Source: Capsicum annuum (taxonomy: Eukaryota > Streptophyta > Magnoliopsida > Solanales > Solanaceae). From it: a DNA stretch of 64,000 bases. The notes below the pieces were generated by a model, which was given only the letters and a program-made list of their open reading frames with translations, ran no database searches and had not been told where the DNA came from. A program made the translations under genes and the position numbers. The stretch covers positions 14,467,996-14,531,995 of the forward strand of contig NC_061121.1 of assembly GCF_002878395.1 (NCBI RefSeq), given 5' to 3'. The stretch's first letter is position 1. Each line of letters opens with the position of its first letter. Below are positions 12,191 to 25,023 of this stretch, in pieces.

Positions 12191-13345
12191 AGGAAGAGGA
12201 AGCAAAAGGGAAAGACGGAAAGTGTCTTATTGTTATTTCTGGTTTTGCCCTTATCCAGTTAGTATCTTTTTTTTTTTTTTTTGGGACGGGGGGGATTAGT
12301 CAACATAATATATTAAACACAAAGAAATTAAACGATTAGGTTGGAGTAATAGTCTATTAAGTTACTCTAAAATTAGATTATTTGAACTGAATGTGCAATT
12401 GTTAAGATATATATTTGAGTATAATGATAGAGTGGTAGTAGATATCAAGTGTAAATATGAATAAAAATATATATCGTACTATAATTTTATATACGACTCT
12501 AATCAAAGTAAGTTACATGATCTTTTACCTAAATTATTGAGTTTAATTTTGCCTCACGAAGACATCGAAAATTACTGTTTAAGATAAGTAGAGCCTCCAT
12601 TAAGGAAACCAAGTCCATCGACTTTGTATACATTCCTCATGCATGGAATATAGTAGCTCATAGGATAGCTAAGTCCATTTTGACAATGACATGTAAGCAA
12701 ATCACTCAAAGAAAGTCTCCTAACTCTTGCAATGCTCTCCGCATAGAAAACTAATGACTAACTTATTCCCAAGACCTGAGGTTGTTAACTACAGAGAACT
12801 CAATTTCAAAAATAATGACATGTTTGGAGTTGGCACAGAGTAAAAAAAATATATGTATAGGCCATCTTTTAGAATCGGAGGGAGTTATAGGCAGAGTGAA
12901 ATAATTTCTCCTATACAAAATTGATAAAAATTGACATTGAAACCTAGAAAGATACACCAAACTAAGAGAGACCTTCAGCTCCGTATACCTTCTGCTCGAT
13001 CTATCTTGTGTCTGGAATTGTGTTTGTGTGCGTGCTTTGTTGTTTTGAAGCTCCATCTCGTATCTGATATTGTATGGTTCCATTCTACAATAATCCCAAA
13101 TCATTCATTTAAAGCTTAACCTCTTCATCATAAATGATTCACTTGCCCCAAAATTATCTAGATCAATATAGAAATTCCAATTCAATTTTGGCCCTTTTGC
13201 TACAATCAAATACCAATACTTTATATTTGTAATTTAAGTTGTGAAATGTTGTCATAGAAAATATAATTTTTTAATTATATTAACAGGAGAAAATTATATA
13301 ACTACTTTTTATATAGTTTTAAATAGATACATTTAGATTTTAAAA

Positions 13346-14536
13346 AGTTACACCTTGGAAAATTTTTTGAATCCAAGTTTAACACTTTAATCGAACATGA
13401 CCGTAATTTTCCATACCTGAAGCCCTTACACGCTAGAAGTAAATAGTAATAGAATGGTTTCACTTGTATATGGTAGCTAAATGGTCATTATCATAACTCA
13501 TATGTCATAGGCCTTCAAGGCATTATTTGATAAACATTAACGACGGGAGGGTACATAGGTTTGGTTTGACATATCGCTCGACGAGATTCTGTGCACAGGA
13601 TCGAGACTAGACCACTATAGTGAGTCCAATCATTGGGCGTCCCCGCCTTTGTGGCATCATGTATTTGAAGTCAGCTGAAACATCATGTATTGGTTTCCCC
13701 TGACTCAAGCCAACATATGACATATATGGCCTGCGGGCAGACCCTCATAGTGAGCCTTTGGGCAGGGCATACCTGGATAAAGACTGCGGTTACAGTTACA
13801 CATATGAGATCATATCAATGAGTATGTGAGAAACATATGCTTTATACTTGTCTCAAATCTCCTTTGGAAGGTATCTTGTGATCATTTGTAAAACGTATAA
13901 GAGAAGTGCATCACTTAGGCAAAGTATAGGCCATATATTATAATGAACATTTTTCTAAACATTGTATATGATGCTAATAAGGTCGGTGCATAAGTTATAA
14001 GTCCATATCGCATATGTGTTATTTGTTGGCTCATACGTTTTTCACTTTATCATTTGACTCATATGAGCTTTTGTACTTGTCCAGCTGTTATTTTGTCTGC
14101 TTTCATATCAGTACATGTTTTTTATGTACTGACATCTCGGGCCCACCATGTTTTATTAATACAGGCTCAGATTCTCAGTATAGCAGACGTCCACGTTAGG
14201 CCCTATTGCCGTTTTCAGTTGATATTTTGGTGAGCTTCAACTCTCTCTGGAGCCAGTCTATGCCTAGTATTTTTGATTATATGTACAGGTCTCTGATTGG
14301 GCATGAAGGACTTGATGTCAACTAGTCACTTGTAGCATAGTGTGTTAAACTGACTAGAGGCTTCATGGACGTCGTGTTGTATTGTATAGTTTTGTTAATG
14401 TAACTCCCTCATGTATATATGCAACTCTTATTGAATATCCTGCCATTATTATGTCATAACTTCGCGTACGTCATAGAGTGCTTATAGAGTAAGTGTATAC
14501 GGTTCTTGTCAGTCATTATCATTTTGGGGCGTGACA
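13346..14536 (+). mobile_element. Solo LTR of a gypsy-type retrotransposon (1,191 bp)
   Basis: Begins AGTTACACCTTGG (a likely decayed TG start) and ends GGGGCGTGACA. It is flanked by a perfect 5-bp target-site duplication TAAAA (13,341-13,345 and 14,537-14,541). Segment C at about 58,345-58,365 reads GATTTTAAAATATTGTG without interruption, which is the empty site and confirms both boundaries. No internal genes or second LTR are present, so it is a solo LTR left by LTR-LTR recombination. The terminal sequence resembles chromovirus LTRs; the orientation is assumed from that. Confidence 0.85.
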
Positions 14537-14541
14537 TAAAA

Positions 14542-15460
14542 TATTGTGTTGATCTAATCTAATTTGATTTCAAAAATTAGTCAAATTAACTTTCGATAAG
14601 TGGAGGTCAGCGGTTCGAATTCGGTGGACATGTTGATATTCAACTATCTAAAATTTTCGTAAATTTTTCGGAGTTTTGTTCGTAAACTTCAGTAGTGTTA
14701 ATATATCAACAACGTAAAAATTATATATTCTAGTAAAAATTATATATTCTATCAACAATCAGTAAATAATTAACCATTTAGTTAAGTTGGTTAATTGCTT
14801 CCAAAGAAGTGAATAATTATGTAATTAACAGATATTATAGCGTGAAATAATACAATATCTCAACAAAACATGACATTGGAAACCTACTAATATCACATCT
14901 ACAATACAAAGTTTATCACATCAAGATTGACTGCATCAATATTGATTAACTCTTGATCTTCTCAATTCATATATGTTGTGCGTCTCAATAAAATTAGTGA
15001 TCTAAAGCTAAATTTTAATAAGGAGTCTTAATAAACATGCATACAAAAATACTACTGTAATAATTTAGAGTTGTGTTATTTGTTCTCGAATAGTAATTGT
15101 TTTTGTATAGTTTAAAAGACACATAACCTTTAACTTCACATATATTAATATAATTATTAATAAAATTAAGAATTAATTCTAGTTAATAAGATGTTAGTCA
15201 TTTGTTTGCAATACATTAACTTGGATGTTGTTGTTAAAACTTTATTTATTAATATAAAGTTTGAGTTGTTAAATTCAAAATTCTAAAATATTTCTTGTAA
15301 AAATGAGATAATTTTTTCTCTCCTTTTTTTTATAATTTTTTAAAGTGTATTTCACAATCTTCATTATTATTTCAAGTAAAGTTGAAATCATAGAGTTTAT
15401 TAAAATTTTGGGGGCTAAGGCTTTACTGGCCTTACCCTTAACCACCTCTGCCTAAATGTT
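14542..15460. other. Non-coding part of segment A between solo LTR and NAC gene
   Basis: The first ~160 bp match segment C (CAGTAGTGTTAATA is shared). The remainder, about 14,960-15,440, has no match in segment C and looks like inserted or diverged AT-rich DNA. No gene is visible. Confidence 0.5.
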
Positions 15461-15464
15461 CTTT

Positions 15465-16129
15465 TAACTGCCGCATCCGTATCGAACCCTAACCCTAATA
15501 TAGCAAGTATATGCTCCTCTACTTCATCTCCCTCTAGATATTCATTATTCTCATTAATAATACGGTCTTCTTCATCTTGTAGAACTGAATCAATATATTT
15601 ATCAGCGTCCTCATCGCTATCAACTCCTTTTTTTCTTACTTTTTCTTGATCTTACAAACTACAAAACCCTTATTCTTAATTTTCTTCGGATCCACATAAC
15701 GATCATACAATGAAGACTCCGTCATCAACCAGTCGCCGTTAGGGTTGTCTGAAGATTTTTTATGGTGCGGTTGTACTTCAAATTCTTGACATACCGCATG
15801 AGTTTCCCTTTATCGTCAAACATCTCATTCACTTTGCCTTGTAGCTTCCATGTTCCATTGATCCCCACTGTTCCTTTAACTCTTATATGCTGCTCCTTCT
15901 CTTTATTGTGTTGAGTGATGACGTAACCAGTCTGGTTGTTGGTGCTGTCAAAAATCTCCCATGGCTCCTTATCTGCGTAGAGATTTACAAGCTGCATGAA
16001 TTGATATTGTTGTGGAAGTGGTTTGTTTATCGCAAACCCTAACAGATATTTCAGCAGCTCCTTGTTCGTTGGGTGAAATCTGTATCCCGTCATGTCCTTA
16101 GCTAGATGATGAGATGCCACAAACAACAC
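15465..16129 (-). pseudogene. NAC-domain transcription factor gene, copy A, frameshifted
   Basis: From ATG at 16,129 the minus strand reads an N-terminal NAC domain: GYRFHPTNKELLKYLLG (subdomain A), LYADKEPWEIF (subdomain C-like), and VGINGTWKLQGKVNEMFDD (subdomain D-like). NAC proteins are plant transcription factors that bind DNA through this domain in the nucleus. After LKY a one-base loss relative to copy C shifts the frame, and the 134-codon ORF ends at 15,725. The rest of the ancestral frame is still readable (WLMTESSLYD, FVVCKIKKK, then a TAA stop) into an acidic tail (DEEDRIINENNEYLEG, EEHILAILGL) near 15,480. A TATA box lies about 80 bp upstream. It is a broken paralogue of copies B and C. 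Confidence 0.85.
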
Positions 16130-16187
16130 AAAAAAAATTATGTAATTGTGATATATTCCTCTGAAACCCTAACACGTACTTGATGAA

Positions 16188-16217
16188 TAGCTTAGATGAA
16201 ACTAAGCTATTTATATA
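16188..16217 (-). promoter_or_regulatory. TATA box and short hairpin upstream of NAC copy A
   Basis: On the minus strand TATATAAATA (16,217-16,208) lies about 80 bp upstream of the NAC start codon. Immediately downstream of it is a perfect 8-bp inverted repeat, TAGCTTAG-ttcatc-type loop-CTAAGCTA (16,188-16,209). Copies B and C keep only parts of this arrangement. The TATA call is by sequence and distance only. Confidence 0.45.
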
Positions 16218-17079
16218 TAAATTTTATGGTATATTCCTAGTTCTGGTTGACCTTGGATAGATTTTGGATAAACATGCAAGTTAATAAAATCCCAAAATGA
16301 TATCCTAATTAATAAGCTTATTAGTTCTTACGCTTTTACTTTCCTTCTTTAACTCCTTCGTAAACATCTATCTCACTCATTTGTAAACACCAAAACTTTG
16401 AAATAATATTTTTAATTAAAGGTGTCAATCGGGCCGGTTTGACCCGGCCCACTTAAACAACCCAGCCCGGTTTGACCTGGCCTAGTCAGCCCCCGAGCTG
16501 TAGGGTATCGGCTCCTAGGCTGGGACAATTTTAAAATTGAGCCCGGTTAACTCGGCCCGGACCAAAATCGATCCAGGCCCGCTGGTTAACCGGCCCAGCT
16601 CGAATACCTTTTTTTTAGAAAAAAAAAAATAGGATTTTGTACTGTTGAGCCACAAGCTAAGTAGCCGTTGGCCCAACAGCTATATGGCCGTTTTGGGGTC
16701 GAAACGACTACTTAGCCCTTTTTAATTAAAAAAAAAATCATTTAAAATATTTTTTTAAACCCACAAAAAATTCTATAAATACCCTACACTTTCAAATCAT
16801 TTTTCACACAATTTTCATCCTCTCAAATCTCATTCTCTCTAAAATCTCAATTCTCAAAATTCAAATATTCTATATTTCCTAAAGTGCTCAATTTAATTTT
16901 TTAATTTTGCGATTACAAAGTACTAGTGGAAGTTTCTAAAGTCGCAACGTTCGGATACTTCCAAAATTTGGTATTGTCGTTCCATCTCTTACTTTTAATT
17001 TTTAATTGGTGTATTAATTGTTGAATATTTAATTTTATTATATTTGTGTATTTTAAATTTTTTTAGTTTGATTTATATT

Positions 17080-19557
17080 ATGGATAAATTAAGAAACCTT
17101 GCCACTAAAAGTATAAAAAAAAAATTATTCCGGAAGTGGTAATGGTAGTGAAAAGCAAATTACTGTCGGTAGAGGTAGTTCAAGTAGTAGATATACCCGT
17201 GTGCCTCTGCCTCCGGTACCGCTTAGTCAACTTTTTGAGGAAGAAGTAGGTGTAGGTGCTCACGATATGGATTATGTAGAAGCTCAGGAAAATTACGGTA
17301 TAGAAGAAGAAAATAAAGTAGATGCGGTAGATTTAGATGAAGATGATGAAAATATTAGTGAGACACCCGCAGTAGGAAATGCTAACGTTAGATCTGAATC
17401 GGTTAATCGCCCTCCCCATCCTCCCCGTGCCCCAAGAGATCGTAGAACAACTAGTATTGCATGACAATTTTTTACACGTATAGCAGATACTGAGGTGCAA
17501 TGCAATATTTGGCAACAAGTATATAAGTATAAAAGTGGAGGTAAGCAAGGGGGTACGGGTACGTTAATGAGACATATAAATGATAATCACGAAAGAGAGT
17601 GATTTATTGCAAAAGGTGGTGAGGCTCTTGGTGGGCCAACACAAACTAGAATGGACCTAGCAACCAGTCAGATAATTAAAAATTATAATAAATATAGGGA
17701 CCAGGGACCGAAAAGAAATAGCAAAAATGGTAGCTGTGGGTTGTTTGCCTTTTAGTTTTTCTTCTTCGGATGAGTTTATTCATTATATTCAAGCAATTTA
17801 TAATCCTATGTTTAATGGTTTTCCTAGAAGTACTTGTCGGGCCGATATTTTTAGACTTCATTCACAATATGTATTTTGTTTATCTACATTGTTAAAAAAT
17901 ATTCAATGTAGAATGACTCTAACTTCTGATCTTGGTCGTGCTGCTAATAATAACAATTATTTAACCATTACTTGTAACTGGATAAATAGTAATTATGTTA
18001 TGCAAAAACGTATTCTTGCTTTTTTGTATGATGAAGATCGTAGACAAACTGGAGAATTTATTGTTGATTCGATTAGTTAAGTTGCAGAATTTTATGATAT
18101 TGATAAACAGTCTTATGTATTGCTTTTGATAATGCTTCTAACAACAAGACTGCTATTACAAAGTTAGAAGCTAAGCTCTCTCCGCCGCTAGCTGAAATAT
18201 TTCATGTTAAGTGTGCTTGTCATATATATAATTTAATTGTAAGAGATGGTCTTGAATTTTTTGAGCTTTATATTGAAAAAATCTGGCTTGTTGTTGGCTT
18301 TATTCAAGGAAATAATTGAAGAAAAAGAATTAGAGAATTAAAAGTTAAATGTCAAGAAAATGGACTTAGACCGATATTGATGCCCAAAGAATGTGATACT
18401 AGATGGAATGCTATGTATGATTATTTACAAACTTTTCATGCTTATAGAGTTCCTATTACACGAACTTTAATCAACATTGTGGTTCATTTGTTAATTCGAT
18501 TGAATGTATGTTGCATGATTCTGATTGGGCTGTAATTGATGATCTTGTTAAGATTTTGAAAAAAATTTATATAGCTACGATTGAATTTTTCGGTGCTTAT
18601 TATCCTACTGTTTGTAATATTTTAGCATATATAGTCGATATTTCTGGTTTGCTCAAAGAATATAAGAATAAAGAAGGTCACAAAGAAGTTGTTGATGCTA
18701 TGTTTGCAAAATTTTAAAAATATTTTTTTTCGATTCCCCCTATTTACTTGGTTGGTGCGATACTAAATCCATGTATGAAATATAATACTATGTGCCACTT
18801 TAGTACTCTTATTTATTCTAACTTAGAGATAAATACTAATAATGCTTCTGATGATGAAGAACAAGAACAACCAGATTTGTGGATGACTATGAGTGATGCG
18901 AACATTTACATAGATAAATTATATAACCATTATGTTGATTTACTTGATTTATCTGTACCGACAAATATCACTCCAACTATCGCTCCTCATTCTCCCGAGG
19001 AGCCATCATCTTCTAAAAGACCGGCACATTGTGGTTTTCCTGATTACGTTTATGATTTAAATATTTGGAACAATTCTGAGGAGGGAACTTACACAACAGC
19101 TTCTCGGAAAGAGCTTAAGTATTATCTTTGAACGTCGATAGAGGATCGTAGACGACGGATCAACGCGTTGTATTGGTGGAAGAATAATGTAACACAATAT
19201 CCTGTGCTTTCAAGATTAGCTAGAGATACATTGAATATTCCAATGTCAACCGTTGCATCGGAGAGCGCTTTTAGTCAGGGACGCCAACAGGTTGGCGATA
19301 ACCAACACTCTTTGGGAAGCAATGCTATGAATGTTCTAGTTTGCCTTAGAGATTGGATTAGAGCAGAACGAAGAAATCAAGGAATGGAGGTGGAGCCGAA
19401 AAACGAATAAAATCTTGAAGAAATTATGACTTCGAGGAAGAACTCAGCACAATCAAGTTCAACGCATTGTTTTGCCCCCATTGACTTTGACTATCCTATG
19501 CAAGTTCCCGTTAATGTTAACATGGACGAGTTGAAAAAAATGATGAGAACTTTGTAG
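17080..19557 (+). pseudogene. hAT transposase, decayed
   Basis: From ATG at 17,080 (MDKLRNLATKS) a frame break in an A-run leads to an acidic N-terminal region (to 17,464). A BED-finger-like stretch follows (YKYKSGGKQGGTGTLMRHI), with Trp where the second zinc Cys is expected. The catalytic core starts at 17,727 (VGCLPFSF, NGFPRSTCRADIF, LTSDLGRA with the first Asp, ILAFLYDEDR). The second Asp lies in DNASNN near 18,130, out of frame. KECDTRWNAMYDYL follows near 18,390. The C-terminal dimerisation domain (19,168-19,410) has LYWWKNN, YPVLSRLARD and STVASESAFS with the expected Glu. The end is MDELKKMMRTL before TAG at 19,555. hAT transposases cut and paste their element. Several stops and frameshifts make this copy inactive. 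Confidence 0.88.
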
Positions 19558-19679
19558 ATTTTTCATTCATGTACATTATAAATTTTGAATCATTTTGCAA
19601 TCAATAAAATATAACATTCATTCACTCCTTACTTTGTAATTTTTTTTCAATTAATGATTTAGATTGAATTTTTAGTTTA

Positions 19680-20621
19680 AATTAAATGCTTAGTTTTAAT
19701 ATATTACTAATTTACTATCAAGTATTATTAATTTATTATATTAATTAGCATAATATATTTTTTAAAGTAGTACATATTTATTGAATGGTACGTATATATG
19801 TGTATATATTTTCTATAGACTCTAAAGTAGTATATATTTAACTTATACATGTGTATATGTTTTATAAATTAGTATATAACTATATATATAGTGTGTGTAT
19901 ATATTGTAGTATATATATTGTAGTATATGTTTTATCTAAAGTAGTACATATATTGAATAGTACGTATATATGTGTATATATTTTCTATAAACTCTAAAGT
20001 AGTATATATTTAACGTATACATGTGTATATGTTTTATACATTAGTATATATATCATTATATTGTAGTATATATCTTGTAGTATATGTTTTAAAGTAGTCC
20101 ATATATTGAATGGTACGTATATATGTGTATATATTTTCTATAGACTCTAAAGTAATATATATTTAACATATAAATGTGCATATATTTTATAAATTAGTAT
20201 ATAACTATATATATAGTGTTTGTATGTATTGTAGTATATATATTGTTGTATATATTTTATTTAAAGTAGTACATATATTGAATGGTACGTAAATAGGTGT
20301 ATATATTTTCTATAGACTCTAAAGCAGTATATATTTAACGTATACATGTTTATATATTTTATAAATTAGTATATATATTGTAGTATATGTTTTATTTAAA
20401 GTAGTACATATATATTGAATGGTACATATATATGTGTACATTTTCTATAGACTCTAAAGTAGAATATATTTAACGTATACATGTGTATATATTTTTTAAA
20501 TTAGTATATAACTATATATATAGTGTGTGTGTATATATATTGCAATATATGTTTTATTTAAAGTAGTACATATATATTGAATGGTACGTATATATGTGTA
20601 TACATTTTCTATATACTCTAA
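19680..20621. repeat. AT-rich minisatellite of the hAT element, left portion
   Basis: Degenerate higher-order repeat of TATATA-type DNA. The marker CTCTAAAGTAGTATAT recurs near 19,821, 19,992, 20,145, 20,317, 20,452 and 20,616, spacing roughly 135-170 bp. It resumes at 44,503 after the Ogre insertion. A reverse-oriented relative occupies 63,080-63,950 in the second hAT element. Confidence 0.85.
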
Positions 20622-20626
20622 AGTAG

Positions 20627-23600
20627 TGTTGACATCTGATTTTTTCCTCCATAACTCAGTTTAATTCGGAGTTTCTTCGATTCTCAAATAAAATTACAAC
20701 GTTTATCTTATCCGAAATAAAGGATTTTCAAAAAATTTTCTGGACGTAATTTTGTCATTTTTAAGTAGCGATTGTATATTGTCGTATTGAATTATACGAA
20801 ATTATACAATTTTGAGGCTTGAATATTGGTTTTACAAATAGCGGATTATGATCAAAGCTTATGTTGAAGTAAGTTTATAATGATTAAAATTTTAATTTAA
20901 TTATAATTTATTCGCAAAAATAATTTATTTGGATGAACAGGAGTTAGATTTTATCGGATCAAGAAACTTCATAATTGAATTGGTTGTTAATTCATTTCAA
21001 ATGACGTTTTGATTTAGTCAATTTATTAAATTAGACCTTTATTGAAATTAATTTGACCATAATTGTAATATAATTGGTCAATTTAATTTGAATTAGGCTA
21101 AGATTTAAATATGATTGTCTAAACTCTTCATTCGTTGGCTATTTGATAAATAGCCTAAATCCCTATATGACCAAATCCCTAATCTACCCACTATAACCCA
21201 ACAACATATCAATTTCGTCCCAACAGCTAGATGCCCAGCAGCCTATTTCTTATGTTAAAAACCATTAGCCCAAAACCAATTCAATATCAGCCCAACCAAA
21301 ACCCCTAACCCGGCCCACATCAATAATCCCCTTTATCCCCTCTTCTTCACAAAAACACCCGATATTCAACATCAACAACAGCAACCAGTCAATCCAAAAT
21401 CTGAACCCTTCTCGACTAGCCCCGAGTCGACCCGTAACTAGCTCGCCTTTATCCTCTTCGCATGTCCTACGCGATGTTGTACCATGGACGATCCGAGAAG
21501 CTTCTAGAAAAGTGTGAGTTGGCTCGTCTAACATCTATATTCCACATATTTTGGGGATAATGGTACGGATTAGGTACATATTTGGCGATTTTTCATTGGG
21601 TCTGGGAAAGAATTCATTTCTCCCATTTCTATTGGTCCACCAAACTGAATTTTGGGCGGATTGAGAACAAAAATGGAGCTGAAGGGTGGGAATTCGAAAT
21701 TCAAATGGGCTATTTTTGGAAATCCCTGGAATGCCCTCAATTTCTTCTATAAAATAGGTCACAAAGAGCCGAGAAAGGGATTGGAGATTGGAGGGTTAGG
21801 TTTTTTTCGGAGAAATTTTGGGGAATTTGTCTTCTTTTTTTGGGGGGCTCTCTTCTCTTTTGAGGGGGGAAGGGGTCGAAGCTTTGAGGTAGAAGATAGG
21901 AGTCGTAGAGATGAGGTTTTTTTTTCTCGAAAGTTGGGTTGGGAACTCCGAAATCAAAGAGTGTATTTTGCAAAAATTTTCTCGTCCATTCTTTATGGGA
22001 AGCTAGTGGATCAACTAAAAGTTCCCGAGTCGACAACATCAGCTCACAGTGGTGAAATTTTGCTGATAGTCCAGTTTGCTGCGTCGAAACAGGGGGTCCG
22101 AAAGTTCCTAGGTTCAAAAATTTGAGAGAAAATTTCTTCTAAGAAAGAGGTAAACATATTTTGCCCTTTTAATTTTATCTATCGTTTTCTTGTTCGTCTT
22201 TCCCTTCATACTAATCATTTATTTCTGTAATAATATTTTAGCAATAATGTTGCTTGGGTTGTTTTGCTGTAGAAAGCTTCGGAGGTTACAAGATTATGTA
22301 ATCATTATATTACTTTCGCTGAGATAATACCCTTGCATAGTTGTCCGGATTACTGTTTAGTCTCTGTAGTCATTGATTTAACCCTTTTTGTTCATTTGTG
22401 ATCTCACTATTCATGGTAATGCATTATACTCATGATTGTTTGGTTAAATTTCAACTTGTAAATAGGGGACGGGTGTTCATGCTTGGTTTAGGTTCATACA
22501 TGTTCCATGAGATTTCTTGAGTTTGGTAAATAGAAGTTAGGTGATTATGTTTAAATGGGGTTCAAATTTTCCCCATAAGAGAATTAGCATTCTTAGTTGG
22601 TCAAATAGAGAATGGGTATTTCTAGTTCGTCAACCTCCGTCCCTAGAATCACGTTTTGCTTTGGAGTGTAAATCTGTAAAGATGAATTTCAATCCATTTT
22701 CCTTTTGAAAAATTATTTTTCTCCTTTATATTAATCTTCTCCTGGTAAGAATTTATGTAATAAAGGTTATTATATTTCGTCGTGTCTTAACTAAATTCAT
22801 AATTAGTCAACACTTCAGTGATGGTTTGATAGGAAAGTTGTTCGCGCAATTCATACCTGCTAAGTCCTAAGAGTTCATGTTATTTGCTTAGTATACCTGC
22901 TAATTGCAAAAAGTTCTTGATCACTTTATTAGTGTCTCAATACATGTATTAGGAGCTTTATCACCCTTGTCATGAACCTCAATATTCGAACCAGATTATT
23001 CGAATTGATTTTTCTCATGGTACTGCAGTCAATCTCTGTCAAAGGTGCATTAGTTTTGTTTGGTTCAATTTCTTTTGAATAAAAGTATTGGACTTAGCTT
23101 TTACATATAATAATGGATGCCACTATCTCGAAAACTAGTAGCTGGAAGCTTATCGAAAATTTATGCAAGTTCATAATTTTGCCTTCCTGTGTATTTGTCT
23201 TTGATCTCGTACCAATCGATCATGATTTCTCTTTGCTCCCATAACTGTATGTATTAGCATTGTCTCAGGATGATTAGAAATATGCAATTTTCTTCATCTT
23301 TACTCTGAATCTGCCTTTATTCTCGAAGACATCATTTGTCTCTTAGTTAAAAGAATCTTTTTTAGCTTCTCAAATTGCATACATATTTTCTTTGTAAAAA
23401 ATAATTACATCTAGTTGCACTCCGAGTGTCATCTATGAGTTCTTCTATAGCTTCGATCGCATTAATATGTTAAAAGAGCTTGAAACAACCGCATCTCGAT
23501 TTTTAGCAATTATAGTCTTATGGTTTCTTTGTGGTGAATAAGGATTGTATTTTTTCGGATTATCGCTGACCTTTAGTATGTTCTGTTTTGATAACTGGGT

Positions 23601-24456
23601 GCATAATCTTGACTATTAAATAATTATCGTCCATTTGAACAGATTCTAATCTTTCTCCTTTTCCTTTTTATGTTGACATGCAAAAATGCCGAGTCCCAAA
23701 AGGGACTCTTCCCATGTGCATTTCAATGATGGTTTGTCATGGTTCACTTCGCATTCGAGTCACCCCCTCGAGTCCTTCCAGTGAGATTGATTTTGGAGAA
23801 AGAAGTTGCCGATGGAAGGAAGGAAGCTGATATCCATTATTGTTGTAGCTAGGAGATTCGAGAAAATCTCACTTTTATTGCTTTATTTGTCGTCATTCAT
23901 TTTATTCATTTCTTTTAAATATTTATTTAGGCCTCGAAGCCAAATTTGTATCTTATACAGGTGGAGAAAGATTCGAGCTAAAGGCTCGAGAGCTAGATTA
24001 AGACAGGTGAAATGGGTCAGAGGCCCTATTAGACTAGGACAGGTCTCATCGATTTGGGCCCAATGGCCTAAATCCCTTCTCCCCTTTCCTCTTTCTTTTT
24101 TGCTTACTTGTTTGTATGTTTCTTGCGAACCTAGTTAATCCCTTAGTCAAATCGTTAAAAACTAGTTTTGCATAAACGTCAAAATATTTCTAAAATTACT
24201 TTCTTTTTAAAAAATAAACTTTTTACAAAGTTAAGCAAAGATGATTTTCAAACAGTCTGGATAACCGCAAGTTAGCGGACAGTTTAGGTGCCTAACACCT
24301 TCCTAAAACGTTAATAGGAACTTCTTATATAGAATATCTTAACTTAAACGATTTTTCTATTTTAGATCGTTCAAAGTGTTTTATAAAGGTTTCTTAATTC
24401 CTTTTCAAAATTAAGTGGCGACTCTCTTTCAAAAGTCAAAATTTCTCCGCAAAATA
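20627..24456 (+). repeat. 5' LTR of the Ogre element
   Basis: Starts TGTTGACATC and ends CCGCAAAATA; the 3' LTR copy ends in ACA, so the terminal CA has decayed here. Near its 3' end it carries GGTGCCTAACACCTTCCT (24,287-24,304), also found in the 3' LTR and in the nested solo LTR. Long open frames inside (for example 21,652-22,125) match nothing and are not called. Differences from the 3' LTR are unevenly spread, from about one per 120 bases in the middle to several per 60 near the end. Confidence 0.9.
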
Positions 24457-24460
24457 GAAA

Positions 24461-24480
24461 TGACGACTCTGCTGGGGATC
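24461..24480 (+). promoter_or_regulatory. Primer binding site complementary to tRNA-Arg
   Basis: TGACGACTCTGCTGGGGATC lies four bases after the 5' LTR. It complements the 3' end of a plant tRNA-Arg (expected TGGCGACTCCGCTGGGGATC) with two mismatches. tRNA-Arg priming is typical of Tat/Ogre elements. Confidence 0.8.
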
Positions 24481-25023
24481 TTCAACTAGGTTCTAACCAA
24501 ATGTTTGATTTCGTCTTTTGATTAACTGTCTATGTATTTATATGTTTCGATTCTGTAAATATTAACTATCGTATCTCATGGCATATCCCTGCATTATTTA
24601 AACTATTCTAGGGTTTCGTAGATGTCCCGACCCCTGTTGTTCAATTCCAAAATATGTTGGAAATACGAATGACTTATTAGCACGTGAGTCGTCTGACGCT
24701 GTTCGTATTTTCAAACTCAAGTTGTCCGCTTGAGAACCAGTGTTCAAACCCACTTTAGACACCGAGGATAGAACGAAACCAAAACCCTGTTTTAGGCATG
24801 AGCCTAGGATGACCCAATACTCGAGCGGGGTGTTGGGCCCATTAGAAAATCCACCCTGCATCTATTGACCCCGAGTCAATTACAGACGAATCATATCTAT
24901 GTGTTGAAAAAAATACATACTTGTCTAAATTCAATCTATTATCCTTTAGGGTTGGGGGAAGGCTTATCTTTGTCTGCTTTCATGTAAGATATGGCTCAGC
25001 TACATTCCTAAGAAAAGTTCAAG

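Larger units (their letters stand above)
12190..16408. repeat. Duplicated segment, copy A (left part)
   Basis: Contains blocks found again elsewhere in the window: GTGTCTTATTGTTATTTCTG at about 12,220 (also near 49,439 and 59,539); the stretch 12,890-13,340 (also 47,810-48,235 and 57,890-58,345); 14,542-14,700 (also 58,350-58,490); and the NAC region 15,450-16,408 (also 50,400-51,418 and 58,500-59,210). The order and diverged state indicate old local duplication followed by separate insertions. The segment continues at 44,999 after the hAT insertion. Confidence 0.75.

Noticed and set aside
14014..14199. 61-codon frame within the solo LTR
   Set aside because: It lies wholly inside LTR sequence and has no family resemblance.
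14612..14622. tRNA B-box-like GGTTCGAATTC, also at 58,426-58,436 as GGTTCGAATCC
   Set aside because: No A box or cloverleaf could be drawn and there is no poly-A tail or target duplication, so neither a tRNA gene nor a SINE is supported. It is part of the duplicated segment.
21652..22125. 157-codon open frame inside the Ogre 5' LTR
   Set aside because: The matching position in the 3' LTR has frame-breaking differences, and the sequence resembles no protein family; LTRs of this clade do not normally encode proteins.
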